64,000 bases of DNA from Arcticibacter svalbardensis MN12-7 (GTDB lineage: Bacteria; Bacteroidota; Bacteroidia; Sphingobacteriales; Sphingobacteriaceae). The stretch's first letter is position 1. Each line of letters starts with the position of its first letter. A program made the translations under genes and the position numbers. This document shows positions 16,972 to 27,102 of this stretch, piece after piece. The stretch lies in assembly GCF_000403135.1 (NCBI RefSeq), contig NZ_AQPN01000078.1:1-64000 (forward strand), given 5' to 3'. The notes beneath the pieces are model-generated. The model was not told the origin of the DNA. It saw only the letters and a list, made by a program, of their open reading frames with translations, and searched no databases.

Positions 16972-17943
16972 CTAAGAAAGGATTCTTACTATTTTAAGTA
17001 AATTAGGATCTGCTTCAGACAGATGTTTGATCGCATTATCAAAATGAGTGTAAACCACATTCTGGTTCATTAAACCAACCATCATGCATTTTTTGCCATT
17101 TAAAAGAGCCTCAACTGCTGCAACACCTAGCCTACTTGCTAGAACCCTGTCTGCGCAACTCGGACGGCCTCCACGTTGAATATGTCCAAGAATAGATAAC
17201 CTGGTATCATAATTAGGAAACTTTTCTTTAACCAGCTCCGCAATTTCAAAACCTCCAATTTCTTCTCCTTCAGCAACGATTATTATTTTAGATGCTTTAT
17301 CTTTTCTGCCACTAGAAAGGGTGTTGAATAAAACTTCAACATCAGTCTTTGATTCTGGGATCAGAATTGCTTCAGCTCCTACACCAATACCACTTCTCAA
17401 AGCGATTAAGCCTGAATCGCGGCCCATAACTTCTACAATGAACAAACGGTCGTGCGATTCGGCAGTATCCCTGATTTTATCAACAGCATTAATAACGGTA
17501 TTCGTTGCTGTGTCATAACCAATTGTATGGTCAGTACCGATCAGGTCGTTATCGATCGTACCAGGCATTCCAACGATTGGTACATTGAATTCCTTTGCAA
17601 AAATATTTGCACCTTTAAACGTTCCCTCTCCACCAATAGCTACCAGCGCATCAATATTATTTCGCACAAGGTTATCGTAGGCAATTTGACGACCTTCTTT
17701 TGTTAAGAATGCGTCACTTCTGCCCGTCTTTAAAATAGTACCACCCCGCTGAATGATATTAGCAACAGATTTACTGTTCATGGGCATAAAGTCGCCAGTG
17801 ATAAGGCCTTCGAAGCCTTTCATGATACCGGTGACTTGTATATCATAATGCAATGCAGTTCTAACAACGGAACGAATAGCGGCATTCATACCCGGTGCAT
17901 CACCTCCTGAGGTAAATACCCCTATATTTTTAATCTTATCCAT
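16972..17943 (-). CDS. pfkA: ATP-dependent 6-phosphofructokinase
   Basis: This is the committed glycolytic enzyme making fructose 1,6-bisphosphate. GVFTSGGDAPGMNAAIR (about 8-24) binds ATP, GTIDND holds the catalytic aspartates, and EVMGRDSGLIAL and GHIQRGGRPSCADR match the family. The length of 323 residues fits group A prokaryotic PfkA. Confidence 0.95.
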   Translation of the reverse strand: MDKIKNIGVFTSGGDAPGMNAAIRSVVRTALHYDIQVTGIMKGFEGLITGDFMPMNSKSVANIIQRGGTILKTGRSDAFLTKEGRQIAYDNLVRNNIDALVAIGGEGTFKGANIFAKEFNVPIVGMPGTIDNDLIGTDHTIGYDTATNTVINAVDKIRDTAESHDRLFIVEVMGRDSGLIALRSGIGVGAEAILIPESKTDVEVLFNTLSSGRKDKASKIIIVAEGEEIGGFEIAELVKEKFPNYDTRLSILGHIQRGGRPSCADRVLASRLGVAAVEALLNGKKCMMVGLMNQNVVYTHFDNAIKHLSEADPNLLKIVRILS

Positions 17944-18419
17944 GCTTGATTTATTCAGGCGCTAATTTCGCTTTTAAGTTTTAACCTTTAAAATTATATT
18001 TACATATAATTATCTGATATAACTCATTAATTGCTCAATATTAAAAAAAACAGGAAAGAATAATTAGAAGACAGTAAATCCGGTTACTAAAAAAAGTAAA
18101 TTTTACCTGCATTCATTTCTTTTTATATTTCAGATGTTCTTCATAATAAGCAATGTTACAAAAGCAGTAAACCCCTATCACACATTTAACATCTGCACTC
18201 CGGAATTACACTATACTTCTAGTTACCATTTATTCAAATGACAGGCAACTAACTCGCACCTAATTCGCTTTCCGAGCGGACAAGGTGCGGAGAAGCTGCG
18301 AAGGAGGTGGGTAGAAAGTGCGCCACAATTAATAACATGTCTCGTCCTGATATAGCTATACTTAGTCCTGAATTAATAATACTCCTTTTGAAATCTTCAA
18401 AAAGCCACATTGGTTTTGT
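17944..18419. other. Gene-free interval between pfkA and birA
   Basis: No gene is seen. Most of it is AT-rich. A GC-richer patch at about 18250-18330 folds into a hairpin (listed separately). The pfkA promoter must lie at the left end, but I could not pick a clear -7 box. Confidence 0.45.
18255..18289. other. Possible structured RNA or operator hairpin
   Basis: Perfect seven-base arms CGCACCT (18255-18261) and AGGTGCG (18283-18289) enclose a second helix CGCT/AGCG (18266-18269 and 18275-18278) across a symmetric four-by-four internal loop. The patch is richer in G+C than its surroundings. No T tract follows on either strand. Confidence 0.35.
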
Positions 18420-19184
18420 TTACAAATATTTAACTTCTTTGAGTGAAAACGATTTCACTTCGTCACCAACAGTTATTTCTAGCTGCCCTTCCGGCTTAAT
18501 ATTGGTAATTCTCCCTTCGAAAGGAATTCCATTTGACTCATAAGCATGCATACTTTGATACCTATAGAGGTTTTTTTTATACTCTTCGATGTGATTTTCA
18601 AAATCATTACCCTTTAATTGATTGTATCTGTTGTTGATTGAAGAAGACAAAGCAGACAAAAGTGTATCAAGCGCTAGTTCTTTACCTATAATAGCAGACA
18701 GGGAAGTAATATTTTTGATACGGTCATCAAATTGAAGCTGATTTACATTTATTCCGATCCCTACAATGGCATATTTCCACTTCGATCCTTGTAAAATATT
18801 CTCAATTAAAACTCCGCCAATTTTTTTATCTTTAAAGTAAATATCATTTGGCCATTTAATCTTACAATCACAGCCAATAAAAGAGGTTATTGTATCGTTA
18901 ATAGCTAAACTTACAGCTATATTTAACAAAAATTGTTTAAGAGGAGCTAAAAAAACTGGAAATAACAGAATGCTGAACGTTAAATTTTTGCCTGGCTGGC
19001 TTAGCCATTTATTCTCAAACTGGCCTCTGCCTGCAAATTGGTCTTCTGCCAATATAACAGTACCTTCAGGCAATGGCTTAGATTTTGCCAATTGATTCTT
19101 TAAATAATTGTTGGTAGAATCGACACTCTTCAGAGAGATAAGATTTTGACCTATAAATAATCCTGAAATTGTGTTATTTTGCAA
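18420..19184 (-). CDS. birA: Biotin--[acetyl-CoA-carboxylase] ligase, monofunctional
   Basis: The enzyme attaches biotin to carboxylase carrier domains through biotinyl-AMP. GRGQFENKWLSQPGKN is the adenylate-binding loop, and IKWPNDIYFKDKKIGGVLIE carries the catalytic lysine. At 254 residues it lacks the N-terminal DNA-binding domain of E. coli BirA, so it should not act as a repressor. It is divergent from rsfS. Confidence 0.92.
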   Translation of the reverse strand: MQNNTISGLFIGQNLISLKSVDSTNNYLKNQLAKSKPLPEGTVILAEDQFAGRGQFENKWLSQPGKNLTFSILLFPVFLAPLKQFLLNIAVSLAINDTITSFIGCDCKIKWPNDIYFKDKKIGGVLIENILQGSKWKYAIVGIGINVNQLQFDDRIKNITSLSAIIGKELALDTLLSALSSSINNRYNQLKGNDFENHIEEYKKNLYRYQSMHAYESNGIPFEGRITNIKPEGQLEITVGDEVKSFSLKEVKYL

Positions 19185-19197
19185 AATGTTTAAAGAC

Positions 19198-19205
19198 TAA
19201 TATTG
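19198..19205 (+). promoter_or_regulatory. -7-like element for rsfS-ftsH
   Basis: TAATATTG matches TAnnTTTG at 7 of 8 positions, 19 bases before the rsfS ATG. It is adjacent to the opposite birA element in a 40-base divergent region. Confidence 0.35.
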
Positions 19206-19206
19206 C

Positions 19207-19214
19207 CAAACTTA
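19207..19214 (-). promoter_or_regulatory. -7 promoter element for birA
   Basis: On the reverse strand TAAGTTTG is a perfect TAnnTTTG match, 22 bases upstream of the birA ATG. Confidence 0.45.
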
Positions 19215-19224
19215 ATTTTTTTTA

Positions 19225-19599
19225 ATGATAAAAAACAAAGGAGTTAACGAATCTACTTACATTTCAGAACTGGCCATATTTGGAATTCAGGAAAAAAAAG
19301 GAAATCAAATAGTAAGATTAGATTTAAGAAATATTAATAGTTCTGTTGCAGATTATTTTGTAGTCTGCCATGCGGAATCAACCACCCAGGTTAAAGCAAT
19401 CACAAAAAGCATTGAAGATGAGGTCTATAAAGTGACCGGTGAATGGCCCTTAAGAGTTGAAGGCCTTCAACATGGCGAATGGATCCTTTTGGACTATGTG
19501 GACGTAGTTATACATGTTTTTAAAACTGATAAACGCGAATATTACGGTATCGAAGAGTTGTGGGGAGATGCTGAGACTATGCACTATCAAAGTGCCTAA
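19225..19599 (+). CDS. rsfS: Ribosomal silencing factor RsfS
   Basis: RsfS binds uL14 and blocks subunit joining when nutrients are scarce. The 124-residue protein has the family landmarks NSSVADYFVVCHAESTTQVKAI, GEWILLDYVDVVIHVF and YYGIEELWGDAE. It precedes ftsH by 24 bases on the same strand, an arrangement common in the phylum. Confidence 0.95.
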   Translation: MIKNKGVNESTYISELAIFGIQEKKGNQIVRLDLRNINSSVADYFVVCHAESTTQVKAITKSIEDEVYKVTGEWPLRVEGLQHGEWILLDYVDVVIHVFKTDKREYYGIEELWGDAETMHYQSA

Positions 19600-19623
19600 A
19601 ATTTGTTTAAATAATATTCAAAA

Positions 19624-21744
19624 ATGAAAGACGTAAATACCGATAATAAAAAAGGGTTTATCAAAAAGACAGGAAAGAAATTAGTTCCTAAACCACCGCG
19701 GTTTAATATCATGTGGGTATATGCAGGAATTATTCTGCTTCTTTTTGTTGTACAATGGTTTTTTAATAGTCAGACTATTAAAGAAATCAGTTACCAGCAG
19801 TTCGAAACAGAGTACCTTAAACCAAGGGACGTAGAAAGAATTGAGGCATATAAAAGCAATGACTATGTTGTTGCCGAAGTTTTTATCAAACCAGACAGGC
19901 TAAAAGAGGCTAAGTACAAAGATGTCCGCCCTCAGGATAATCTTAGTATGAAAAATACCGCTGCAACTCCTCAGTATAAGTTTACTGACGGTTCGTTTGA
20001 CGGACTTCAAGCCAAATTAAAAGAAGCCGAAAAAGATTTGCCAGCCAATCAACGTACTCCGCTGAAGTTTAGCACACGTGAGAATTTCTGGGCAAGTTGG
20101 TTTATGTCCATCATTCTTCCGGTTTTATTACTAATTGGATTCTGGATCTTTATTATGCGCCGTATGGGCGGTGGTGCAGGTGGTGGTGCAGGTGGTCAGA
20201 TTTTCAATATTGGAAAATCAAAAGCGACCCTGTTCGATAAAGAAGCACAAGTATCTGTTACCTTTAATGATGTTGCAGGTCTTGAAGAAGCGAAACTTGA
20301 AGTCATGGAAATTGTGGATTTCCTAAAGAATCCTCAGAAATACACTAACCTAGGGGGTAAAATACCTAAGGGAGCACTTTTAGTAGGTTCACCAGGAACT
20401 GGTAAAACGCTACTAGCTAAGGCTGTAGCAGGAGAAGCACAGGTTCCTTTCTTTTCTCTATCCGGATCAGATTTCGTTGAAATGTTTGTAGGGGTTGGTG
20501 CTTCCAGAGTACGTGACTTATTTAAACAGGCTAAAGAAAAGGCACCATGTATCATCTTTATTGATGAAATTGATGCTATTGGCCGTGCCAGAGGGAAAAA
20601 CAACATTGTTGGGGGTAATGATGAGCGAGAAAATACACTGAATCAATTGTTGGTTGAAATGGATGGTTTTGGTACCGATTCGGGGATCATAATCCTTGCA
20701 GCTACCAACAGACCTGACGTGCTTGACTCCGCTCTATTGCGCCCAGGACGTTTTGACAGACAAATATCTATTGATAAACCCGATTTAGTTGGTCGTGAAC
20801 AAATATTTAAAGTTCACCTTGGCCCTCTTAAACTAGCCGAAGAAGTAGACCCTAAAAAGCTCTCTGCACAAACACCAGGTTTTGCGGGAGCTGAAATTGC
20901 GAATGTTTGTAATGAGGCTGCCTTAATTGCTGCACGTAGAAACAAAACAGCGGTGGACATGCATGATTTTCAGGATGCAATTGACCGTGTAATTGGTGGG
21001 TTAGAGAAAAAGAACAAGATCATCTCTCCAGAAGAGAAGCTTATTGTTGCTTATCATGAAGCGGGACATGCTATTGCAGGATGGTTCCTTGAGCATGCCG
21101 ATCCATTGGTTAAGGTATCTATTGTTCCTCGTGGTGTTGCTGCCTTAGGTTATGCGCAGTATTTACCAAAAGAACAGTTCCTTTATACCACAGAGCAGCT
21201 TACAGATAGCATGTGTATGACACTTGGTGGTCGTGTAGCTGAGGATATTGTATTCAACAAGATCTCTACTGGTGCTCAGAATGACCTGGAACGGATCACT
21301 AATCTGGCTTACGGAATGGTATCTGTTTATGGTATGAATGAAAAAGTAGGTAACATTTCATTTAATCACCAGGATCAGCAGTTTATCAAACCGTATTCTG
21401 AAACTACAGGTGAGCTGATAGACTCTGAAGTTCGTATCCTAATTAAGTCAGCTTATGACAGAACGAAAGATTTGCTTGTTGAGAAACGCGAAGGACTAGA
21501 AAAACTGGCTAGTAAATTACTAGAAAAGGAAATTTTATTCCAAAGTGATTTGGAAGAAATTTTAGGAAAAAGACCTTTCAGCAGCAGAACAACATATGAT
21601 GAATTTGTGAATGGAGATGATACCGGCGACCAGACTTTGGTAGCGGAGAACTTACATCCTGAACCTTTTGGAGATTCAACACAACCACTTCAAAAAACAG
21701 ATTCAAACAATTCGGCTGTTTTAAAACCAGATGAAGCATCTTAG
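19624..21744 (+). CDS. ftsH: ATP-dependent zinc metalloprotease FtsH
   Basis: A membrane-anchored AAA+ protease that degrades misfolded membrane proteins and regulators. Two transmembrane helices lie at about 29-49 and 161-181, around a periplasmic domain. The AAA module has Walker A GSPGTGKT (about 255-262), Walker [14 protein letters not shown] and the second region of homology [19 protein letters not shown]. The zinc site HEAGH lies at about 478-482. The length of 706 residues is normal for Bacteroidota. A very long hairpin follows the stop codon. Confidence 0.97.
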   Translation: MKDVNTDNKKGFIKKTGKKLVPKPPRFNIMWVYAGIILLLFVVQWFFNSQTIKEISYQQFETEYLKPRDVERIEAYKSNDYVVAEVFIKPDRLKEAKYKDVRPQDNLSMKNTAATPQYKFTDGSFDGLQAKLKEAEKDLPANQRTPLKFSTRENFWASWFMSIILPVLLLIGFWIFIMRRMGGGAGGGAGGQIFNIGKSKATLFDKEAQVSVTFNDVAGLEEAKLEVMEIVDFLKNPQKYTNLGGKIPKGALLVGSPGTGKTLLAKAVAGEAQVPFFSLSGSDFVEMFVGVGASRVRDLFKQAKEKAPCIIFIDEIDAIGRARGKNNIVGGNDERENTLNQLLVEMDGFGTDSGIIILAATNRPDVLDSALLRPGRFDRQISIDKPDLVGREQIFKVHLGPLKLAEEVDPKKLSAQTPGFAGAEIANVCNEAALIAARRNKTAVDMHDFQDAIDRVIGGLEKKNKIISPEEKLIVAYHEAGHAIAGWFLEHADPLVKVSIVPRGVAALGYAQYLPKEQFLYTTEQLTDSMCMTLGGRVAEDIVFNKISTGAQNDLERITNLAYGMVSVYGMNEKVGNISFNHQDQQFIKPYSETTGELIDSEVRILIKSAYDRTKDLLVEKREGLEKLASKLLEKEILFQSDLEEILGKRPFSSRTTYDEFVNGDDTGDQTLVAENLHPEPFGDSTQPLQKTDSNNSAVLKPDEAS

Positions 21745-21788
21745 TATGTAATTATAAAAGGAGGCTTGTTTTTACATGCATTCTTTTG

Positions 21789-21846
21789 AAATTTAAATAA
21801 ATAAGGGTTGTTTCGAATACGAAGCAACCCTTATTTATTTAAATTT
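21789..21846. terminator. Very long terminator hairpin after ftsH
   Basis: Perfect 22-base arms (21789-21810 and 21825-21846) continue inward as TTTCG/CGAAG with one G-U pair, giving a stem of about 27 pairs capped by AATA. The AT-rich outer arms supply the T tract on either strand. It lies 44 bases after the ftsH stop and 43 bases before the LUD gene. Confidence 0.8.
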
Positions 21847-21888
21847 TATCTGCCTATATTAAAATTATATTGATCTTCGTAGCACCAA

Positions 21889-22527
21889 ATGAAAGAGACT
21901 ACTTCTAAAGAAAAAATGCTCAAGAAAATACGGAAAGCTTTGCTTGAAAAGCGGGATAATCCGTATCCAACTCTTGAAGATACTTCTGTATATGAACCTT
22001 ATACCGACTATCTTGATGTCTTATTTGCTGAACAACTTAGCTTGGTAGCAGGAAAGTTTGTTTTCTGCGAAGATGAACTGCAGTTTGTTGAAAACTTACT
22101 TTTGCTAGCAGACGAAAAAGGCTGGAGAAAAATATATTGCTGGGAACCGCCTCTTCAAAAAGTACTTGAACACTTTGAATTTCCGTTTTACAGTACCGAT
22201 ACTGACTTTATCGCTCAGGCGGAAGTAGGGATCACTTTATGTGAATCTTTGGTTGCAAGAAACGGAAGTGTAATTGTATCCAACGGAAATGCAGCAGGAA
22301 GAAGATTGAGTATTTATCCGCATTGCCATATTGTTGTGGCCTATACTTCGCAGCTGGTGTTGGACCTTAAAGATGCCTTTAAGCTACTTAAAACAAAGTA
22401 TGACACGGATCTTCCTTCCATGATATCGGCAGTTACAGGACCAAGCCGTACGGCCGACATTGAAAAAACATTAGTATTAGGAGCACATGGTCCTAAAGAG
22501 TTAATCGTATTTCTGCTGGAAGGGTAA
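21889..22527 (+). CDS. LUD domain protein (LutC/YkgG family)
   Basis: The 212-residue protein belongs to the LUD (DUF162) family. LutC is part of a lactate-oxidation complex in Bacillus, but no lutA or lutB gene is nearby here, so lactate use cannot be claimed. Typical segments are AEVGITLCESLVARNGSVIVSN and the C-terminal GPSRTADIEKTLVLGAHGPKELIVFLL. It follows ftsH, a pairing seen in many Bacteroidota. Confidence 0.85.
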   Translation: MKETTSKEKMLKKIRKALLEKRDNPYPTLEDTSVYEPYTDYLDVLFAEQLSLVAGKFVFCEDELQFVENLLLLADEKGWRKIYCWEPPLQKVLEHFEFPFYSTDTDFIAQAEVGITLCESLVARNGSVIVSNGNAAGRRLSIYPHCHIVVAYTSQLVLDLKDAFKLLKTKYDTDLPSMISAVTGPSRTADIEKTLVLGAHGPKELIVFLLEG

Positions 22528-22530
22528 AAG

Positions 22531-22558
22531 CTCATGAGAACCATAAGGTCCACATGAG
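22531..22558. terminator. Hairpin between two convergent genes
   Basis: CTCATG (22531-22536) and CATGAG (22553-22558) enclose an inner ACC/GGT pairing. It lies between the converging LUD and aminotransferase genes. The T tract is poor, so termination is only suggested. Confidence 0.35.
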
Positions 22559-22567
22559 TTAATATAG

Positions 22568-23824
22568 TTATTTCAATTTCAATAATGCTTCTTTTACACG
22601 GGGAAGCATTTCATTGATATCAGTTAAAGAGCAAGCACCTATAGAAGCTCTGAACCAGTTCACAGAGCTGTCGGCACCAAAGGCGGAGAAGGGAACGAAA
22701 GCGGCTTTAGCTTCTTTAATCAGGTAGAAATTGATGTCCTCACTATCTTTTAGCACCTTACCATCAGGGGTGGTCTTACCTGCATAATCGATCTTTAGGG
22801 TTAAGTATATCGCTCCCATCGGTTCAATTACATCTACATTCAACCCATCTTCCTTGAATTGCTTAAAGGCAGTATAAATCGTATTTAAGCTATCCTGAAT
22901 CTTTAGTTTAAAGCCTAATAGAAACTCTTGTACCTTTTCTTTATTCTGTAAAAATGCAGCCATTGCAAATTGCTCAGGCTTAGGAGCCCACGCGCCCATG
23001 TGCATCACCAGGATTTTCATCTTTTCAATTACTTCGGCAGGACCAAAGCCCCAACCTACACGCACGCCTGTAGAGGCAAAACATTTAGAGGCACCATCTA
23101 CATAGATCACATAGTCCTTCATTGCCGGCCGTAAAGAAACTGGATCATAATGAACATGTTTCCCAAAGGTTAGCATCGAATAGATTTGGTCATAAATTAC
23201 ATACAAAGGTTTTGTACCTGGCTCACGCTGACTATTTTCCTCTAATACAAGATCACAAATCTCTTCCAGATCCTTTTTAGTAAACATGGTTCCTGTTGGA
23301 TTTAAAGGAGAGCATAATGCCAGTAAGGTAGCACCCTTTACATGAGGACGAAGATCTTCGGCTGAGGGCATGAAATTATTGTCGGGACTAGTAGTCACAG
23401 CAACAGGTACAGCGCCAACCAGGGAACTATAATGATCATTGTTCCATGATGGAGCTGGATAGATCACCTTATCACCCGGATCAACCAAAGCCATATAAGC
23501 CGAATAGATGAGCGGACGAGAACCACAGGAAACAAGAATTTGATTGATATTGAAATCTAATGCATACGTATTCTTCAGGTAACTGCTGATATTTTCCCTT
23601 AAAGGCAGAATTCCATCAGCGGGAGGATAATTGGTATTATGCTCATCGTAAGCCTTTTTAATGCCATCCTTCAGTGCTTCAGGAATAGGGAAAAGAGAAG
23701 GATCAAAGTCGCCAATAGTTAAATTAGCGATCTTTTGCCCTTGCTTTTTAAGTTCATTGATCTCTCCTGCAATTTTAATAATTTCTGAGCCTTTTAATTT
23801 TTTTGCTAAACGTGATACACTCAT
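22568..23824 (-). CDS. Pyridoxal-phosphate aminotransferase, class I/II
   Basis: The protein has 418 residues with the fold-type I aminotransferase pattern: NLTIGDFDPSLFPIP, the cofactor-binding CGSRP, ALCSPLNPTG with the substrate-contacting Asn, and the Schiff-base lysine in VDGASKCFASTGVRVGW. It is probably an aspartate or aromatic aminotransferase; the amino donor cannot be read from the sequence. It starts 18 bases after the argH stop, so it may belong to the arginine operon, where it could supply aspartate for ArgG. Confidence 0.85.
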   Translation of the reverse strand: MSVSRLAKKLKGSEIIKIAGEINELKKQGQKIANLTIGDFDPSLFPIPEALKDGIKKAYDEHNTNYPPADGILPLRENISSYLKNTYALDFNINQILVSCGSRPLIYSAYMALVDPGDKVIYPAPSWNNDHYSSLVGAVPVAVTTSPDNNFMPSAEDLRPHVKGATLLALCSPLNPTGTMFTKKDLEEICDLVLEENSQREPGTKPLYVIYDQIYSMLTFGKHVHYDPVSLRPAMKDYVIYVDGASKCFASTGVRVGWGFGPAEVIEKMKILVMHMGAWAPKPEQFAMAAFLQNKEKVQEFLLGFKLKIQDSLNTIYTAFKQFKEDGLNVDVIEPMGAIYLTLKIDYAGKTTPDGKVLKDSEDINFYLIKEAKAAFVPFSAFGADSSVNWFRASIGACSLTDINEMLPRVKEALLKLK

Positions 23825-23842
23825 TATAGATGATATATTTGG

Positions 23843-25174
23843 TTAAGATACAAGGGCTTTAATGGCCGCTTCTACTTTGGTAAAGTTAAAATTTGCTACA
23901 ACAGCATGAAATGAATCTGTAATTTCCTGATTACATAAATTGCCAATGCTTCCTTCATGGACATGCTTAACGGATGCCGGGGCTTTAAAATTACCACTTT
24001 CAATCGCTAAACCCACTTTTTTATATGCTTCGCGGAAGGGCATTCCATTTAGAACTTCCTCATTCACGGCATCGACACTAAAAAGGTAGGCATATTTAGG
24101 GTCTTCAAGAATATCTGCTTTTATGGTGATATGCTTCAACATAAAAGCGGTCATTTCGAGGCATTCATTCAAAGAAATAAAAGCAGGGAAAAGACTTTCC
24201 TTTAATAACTGAAGGTCTCGGTGGTAACCTGAAGGCAGGTTAGTCGTCATCATTGCAATCTCATTCGGCATGGCCTGAATCTTATTACAACGGGAACGAA
24301 TGAGTTCGAATACATCAGGATTCTTTTTATGGGGCATAATGCTCGATCCTGTTGTCAGTTCATCCGGGAATTTAATAAAACCAAAATTCTGATTGATAAA
24401 CAGGCAAACATCCATGGCAAGTTTAGCCAGTGTAGCGGCAACAGAAGACATCGCCTGAGCGAGGATCCGTTCCGTTTTACCTCTACCCATCTGTGCATAA
24501 ACAACATTATAGTTCATGGAATCAAATCCGAGAAGTTTTGTTGTCATGGTACGGTTCAGTGGAAAGGAAGATCCATATCCGGCAGCAGAGCCTAAAGGGT
24601 TTTTATTGCAGATTTTCCAGGCAGCAAGCATAAGCTCCATATCGTCGGCCAGACTTTCTGCATAGGCACCAAACCACAAGCCAAAAGAAGAGGGCATAGC
24701 GATTTGAAGGTGTGTATATCCGGGTAAAAGTTTTTCTTTATGTGTCTCGCTTAACTCGATCAGTAAATTAAATAGAAGAGTGGTATTATCTACCATATTC
24801 CTAATTTCGGAACGGAAATACAGCTTTAGATCCACTAACACCTGGTCATTTCTTGAACGGCCACTATGGATTTTCTTACCCGCATCACCAATGTGTTTGG
24901 TAAGTTGTAGCTCTACCTGAGAATGCACATCTTCAACACCTTCCTCGATAGTAAACTTGCCGTCCTGAATATCCTGATAGATAATTTTAAGTCCTTTTTG
25001 AACAGCATCCAGGTCTTCTTTGTTAAGGAGGCCAATACTTTCCAGCATTCTGGTATGTGCCAGCGAACCCAGCACATCAGCTTCTGCCAGGAATTGATCT
25101 AATTCGCGGTCTTTGCCTACCGTAAACTTCTCTACCGATCCGGACACTTCTTTATCTTTCTGCCAAAGCTTCAT
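23843..25174 (-). CDS. argH: Argininosuccinate lyase
   Basis: The enzyme splits argininosuccinate into arginine and fumarate, the last step of arginine synthesis. The fumarase-superfamily signature GSSIMPHKKNPD is clear, with SGRSRNDQV and GYTHLQIAMPSSFG upstream. The length of 443 residues is normal. It lies 43 bases after the M20 deacylase gene. Confidence 0.95.
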   Translation of the reverse strand: MKLWQKDKEVSGSVEKFTVGKDRELDQFLAEADVLGSLAHTRMLESIGLLNKEDLDAVQKGLKIIYQDIQDGKFTIEEGVEDVHSQVELQLTKHIGDAGKKIHSGRSRNDQVLVDLKLYFRSEIRNMVDNTTLLFNLLIELSETHKEKLLPGYTHLQIAMPSSFGLWFGAYAESLADDMELMLAAWKICNKNPLGSAAGYGSSFPLNRTMTTKLLGFDSMNYNVVYAQMGRGKTERILAQAMSSVAATLAKLAMDVCLFINQNFGFIKFPDELTTGSSIMPHKKNPDVFELIRSRCNKIQAMPNEIAMMTTNLPSGYHRDLQLLKESLFPAFISLNECLEMTAFMLKHITIKADILEDPKYAYLFSVDAVNEEVLNGMPFREAYKKVGLAIESGNFKAPASVKHVHEGSIGNLCNQEITDSFHAVVANFNFTKVEAAIKALVS

Positions 25175-25217
25175 CTAGTCTATTATTTTGTTAAGTAATG
25201 TATATTAAAAATCCTTA

Positions 25218-26279
25218 TTAGTATATTATTTTATTTAATAAGGCTATATATAGTGCAATTCCCTCTTCGATCTCCTTGGCAAAAATATATTCGTCTGCCA
25301 TGTGGGAGCGTCCAGAATCACCTGGTCCTATCTTAAGCGATGGAATATTTAGTAATGCCTGATCGCTTGTTGTAGGGGATCCGTAGGTTTCTCTACCAAG
25401 ATCAATACCTGCCTGTACAATAGGGTGGCTTTTATCAATTGATGAAGGCTTAAGTCGTAAAGATCTGGCTTTTACGGTACAAGAAACATGAGATCTGATG
25501 ATTTCCAATACCTCTTCCATGGTATAAACATCTGTAACCCGCACATCAACAGTAAAGGTACAAGTAGCAGGTACAACATTATGCTGAGAGCCTGAATTGA
25601 TGATCGTTACCGACATTTTAACAGGACCAAAAACATCCGACTCTAAAGGGAAGCGAAATGTGCGAAACCATTCAATATCTTTAAGGGCCTTGTAGATCGC
25701 ATTATCGCCCTCTTCTCTTGCGGCATGCCCTGCTTTACCAGTTGTTGTACAATCGAGTACCATCAATCCCTTTTCCGCAATAGCCAAATGCATTTGTGTT
25801 GGTTCGCCAACCAGAGCAAAATCAAGCTTACCTAAATCAGGGATAATCAATTCAATTCCGTTAAGTCCCGAAATTTCTTCCTCTGCAGTTGCAGCCAGAC
25901 AAAGGTTATAACGTAAGCCTGTTTCAGTATAGAAATGCCTGAATGCAGCTATTAGGGATACTAATGCCCCTCCAGCATCATTACTTCCCAGTCCATACAA
26001 TTTTCCATCTTCTACATCTGCAGAAAAAGGATCCCTGTTATAACCCATATTAGGTTTCACCGTGTCATGATGTGAGTTAAGTAGTATGGTTGGTTTTAAA
26101 GGATCGAAGTGAAGGTTATAGGCCCAAATGTTGTTTACTTTCCTTTGAAATGGAATGGAATGCGATAAAAAAAAACCTTCAAGCAGAGCTGCAGTGCCTT
26201 GTTCCTCTTTGCTTAAAGAGGGAATTGCAATCAGCTCTTTGAGTAAGCTTATACTTTCAGACCCAAGTTGATTAACCAT
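25218..26279 (-). CDS. argE': M20 family deacylase, probable N-acylcitrulline deacylase
   Basis: This zinc peptidase-like enzyme has the M20 metal ligands in LLNSHHDTVKP, GLGSNDAGGALVS and TAEEEISG, and a dimerisation segment HAAREEGDNAIYKA. Within this cluster, and beside an ArgF' carbamoyltransferase rather than a normal OTCase, it most likely removes the acyl group from N-acylcitrulline, not from acylornithine. The ATG at 26279 starts one base after the proC stop; an in-frame ATG at 26294 would overlap proC by 14 bases. Acetyl versus succinyl preference is inferred from ArgF'. Confidence 0.82.
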   Translation of the reverse strand: MVNQLGSESISLLKELIAIPSLSKEEQGTAALLEGFFLSHSIPFQRKVNNIWAYNLHFDPLKPTILLNSHHDTVKPNMGYNRDPFSADVEDGKLYGLGSNDAGGALVSLIAAFRHFYTETGLRYNLCLAATAEEEISGLNGIELIIPDLGKLDFALVGEPTQMHLAIAEKGLMVLDCTTTGKAGHAAREEGDNAIYKALKDIEWFRTFRFPLESDVFGPVKMSVTIINSGSQHNVVPATCTFTVDVRVTDVYTMEEVLEIIRSHVSCTVKARSLRLKPSSIDKSHPIVQAGIDLGRETYGSPTTSDQALLNIPSLKIGPGDSGRSHMADEYIFAKEIEEGIALYIALLNKIIY

Positions 26280-26280
26280 C

Positions 26281-27102
26281 CTACTTACTTTCAATATATA
26301 GTTCTCCGGCTTTAACTGCGGAAAGTTTTATTCCCTTGATTAGCGAGGAACTAAATCCCTGATGTTCCATTTCGTTCAATCCGGCTATTGTACATCCCTT
26401 AGGAGAGGTTACCTTATCAATTTCCTGCTCAGGGTGACTGTGATGTTGCAATAACAAATCGGCAGCACCCTTAGCGGTCTGAACCGCCATCTTCAAGGCT
26501 ATATCTGCATGAAATCCAATCTCTACCCCGCCTTGCGATGCTGCCCTTATCGCTCTCAAAAAGAAAGCGATACCACAAGCGCACAATGCAGTTGCTGAAG
26601 TCATCAGGTCTTCATTAATAACCACTACAGAACCTACGGTTTCAAACATGCTCTGCACTAATGCAACCTGCTCTGTTGATGCATTATCAGAAGCAATACA
26701 GGTCATAGACTGTCCGATTGAAATGGCCGTATTGGGCATAACCCGTACAACCTGTACATCGTGACCTAACTTTGCTTTAATATCTTTACAGCTCACTCCT
26801 GAAATAACAGAAATAACAAGGTGTTTGCTTGCATCAATTACGGGCTGAATTTCATGTAAAAGGCCATCCAACTGTTGTGGCAGAACCGCAAGGATCACAA
26901 TAGAGGCATTTTTTACTGCTTCTGGATTATTAGCAGAAACCTGATAACCCATTTGAGCCTGCTCTGTGAGGTGAGAGACATTCCGTCTGGTTAATAATAT
27001 AGATGCTGCATCCTGGTAATCTGCTTTCACTAAGCCATAAGCAAGTGAAAGACCTATATTTCCACTTCCTAGTATTGCAATGTTTCCATGTATATTTTTC
27101 AT
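26281..27102 (-). CDS. proC: Pyrroline-5-carboxylate reductase
   Basis: The enzyme makes proline from pyrroline-5-carboxylate. The Rossmann start IAILGSGNIGLSLAYGL, the VVRVMPNTAISIGQSMT segment and the C-terminal VTSPKGCTIAGLNEMEHQGF signature are typical. The length of 273 residues is normal. It lies inside the arginine cluster between argB and the deacylase, which links proline and arginine synthesis. A degenerate tandem array lies directly upstream. Confidence 0.93.
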   Translation of the reverse strand: MKNIHGNIAILGSGNIGLSLAYGLVKADYQDAASILLTRRNVSHLTEQAQMGYQVSANNPEAVKNASIVILAVLPQQLDGLLHEIQPVIDASKHLVISVISGVSCKDIKAKLGHDVQVVRVMPNTAISIGQSMTCIASDNASTEQVALVQSMFETVGSVVVINEDLMTSATALCACGIAFFLRAIRAASQGGVEIGFHADIALKMAVQTAKGAADLLLQHHSHPEQEIDKVTSPKGCTIAGLNEMEHQGFSSSLIKGIKLSAVKAGELYIESK

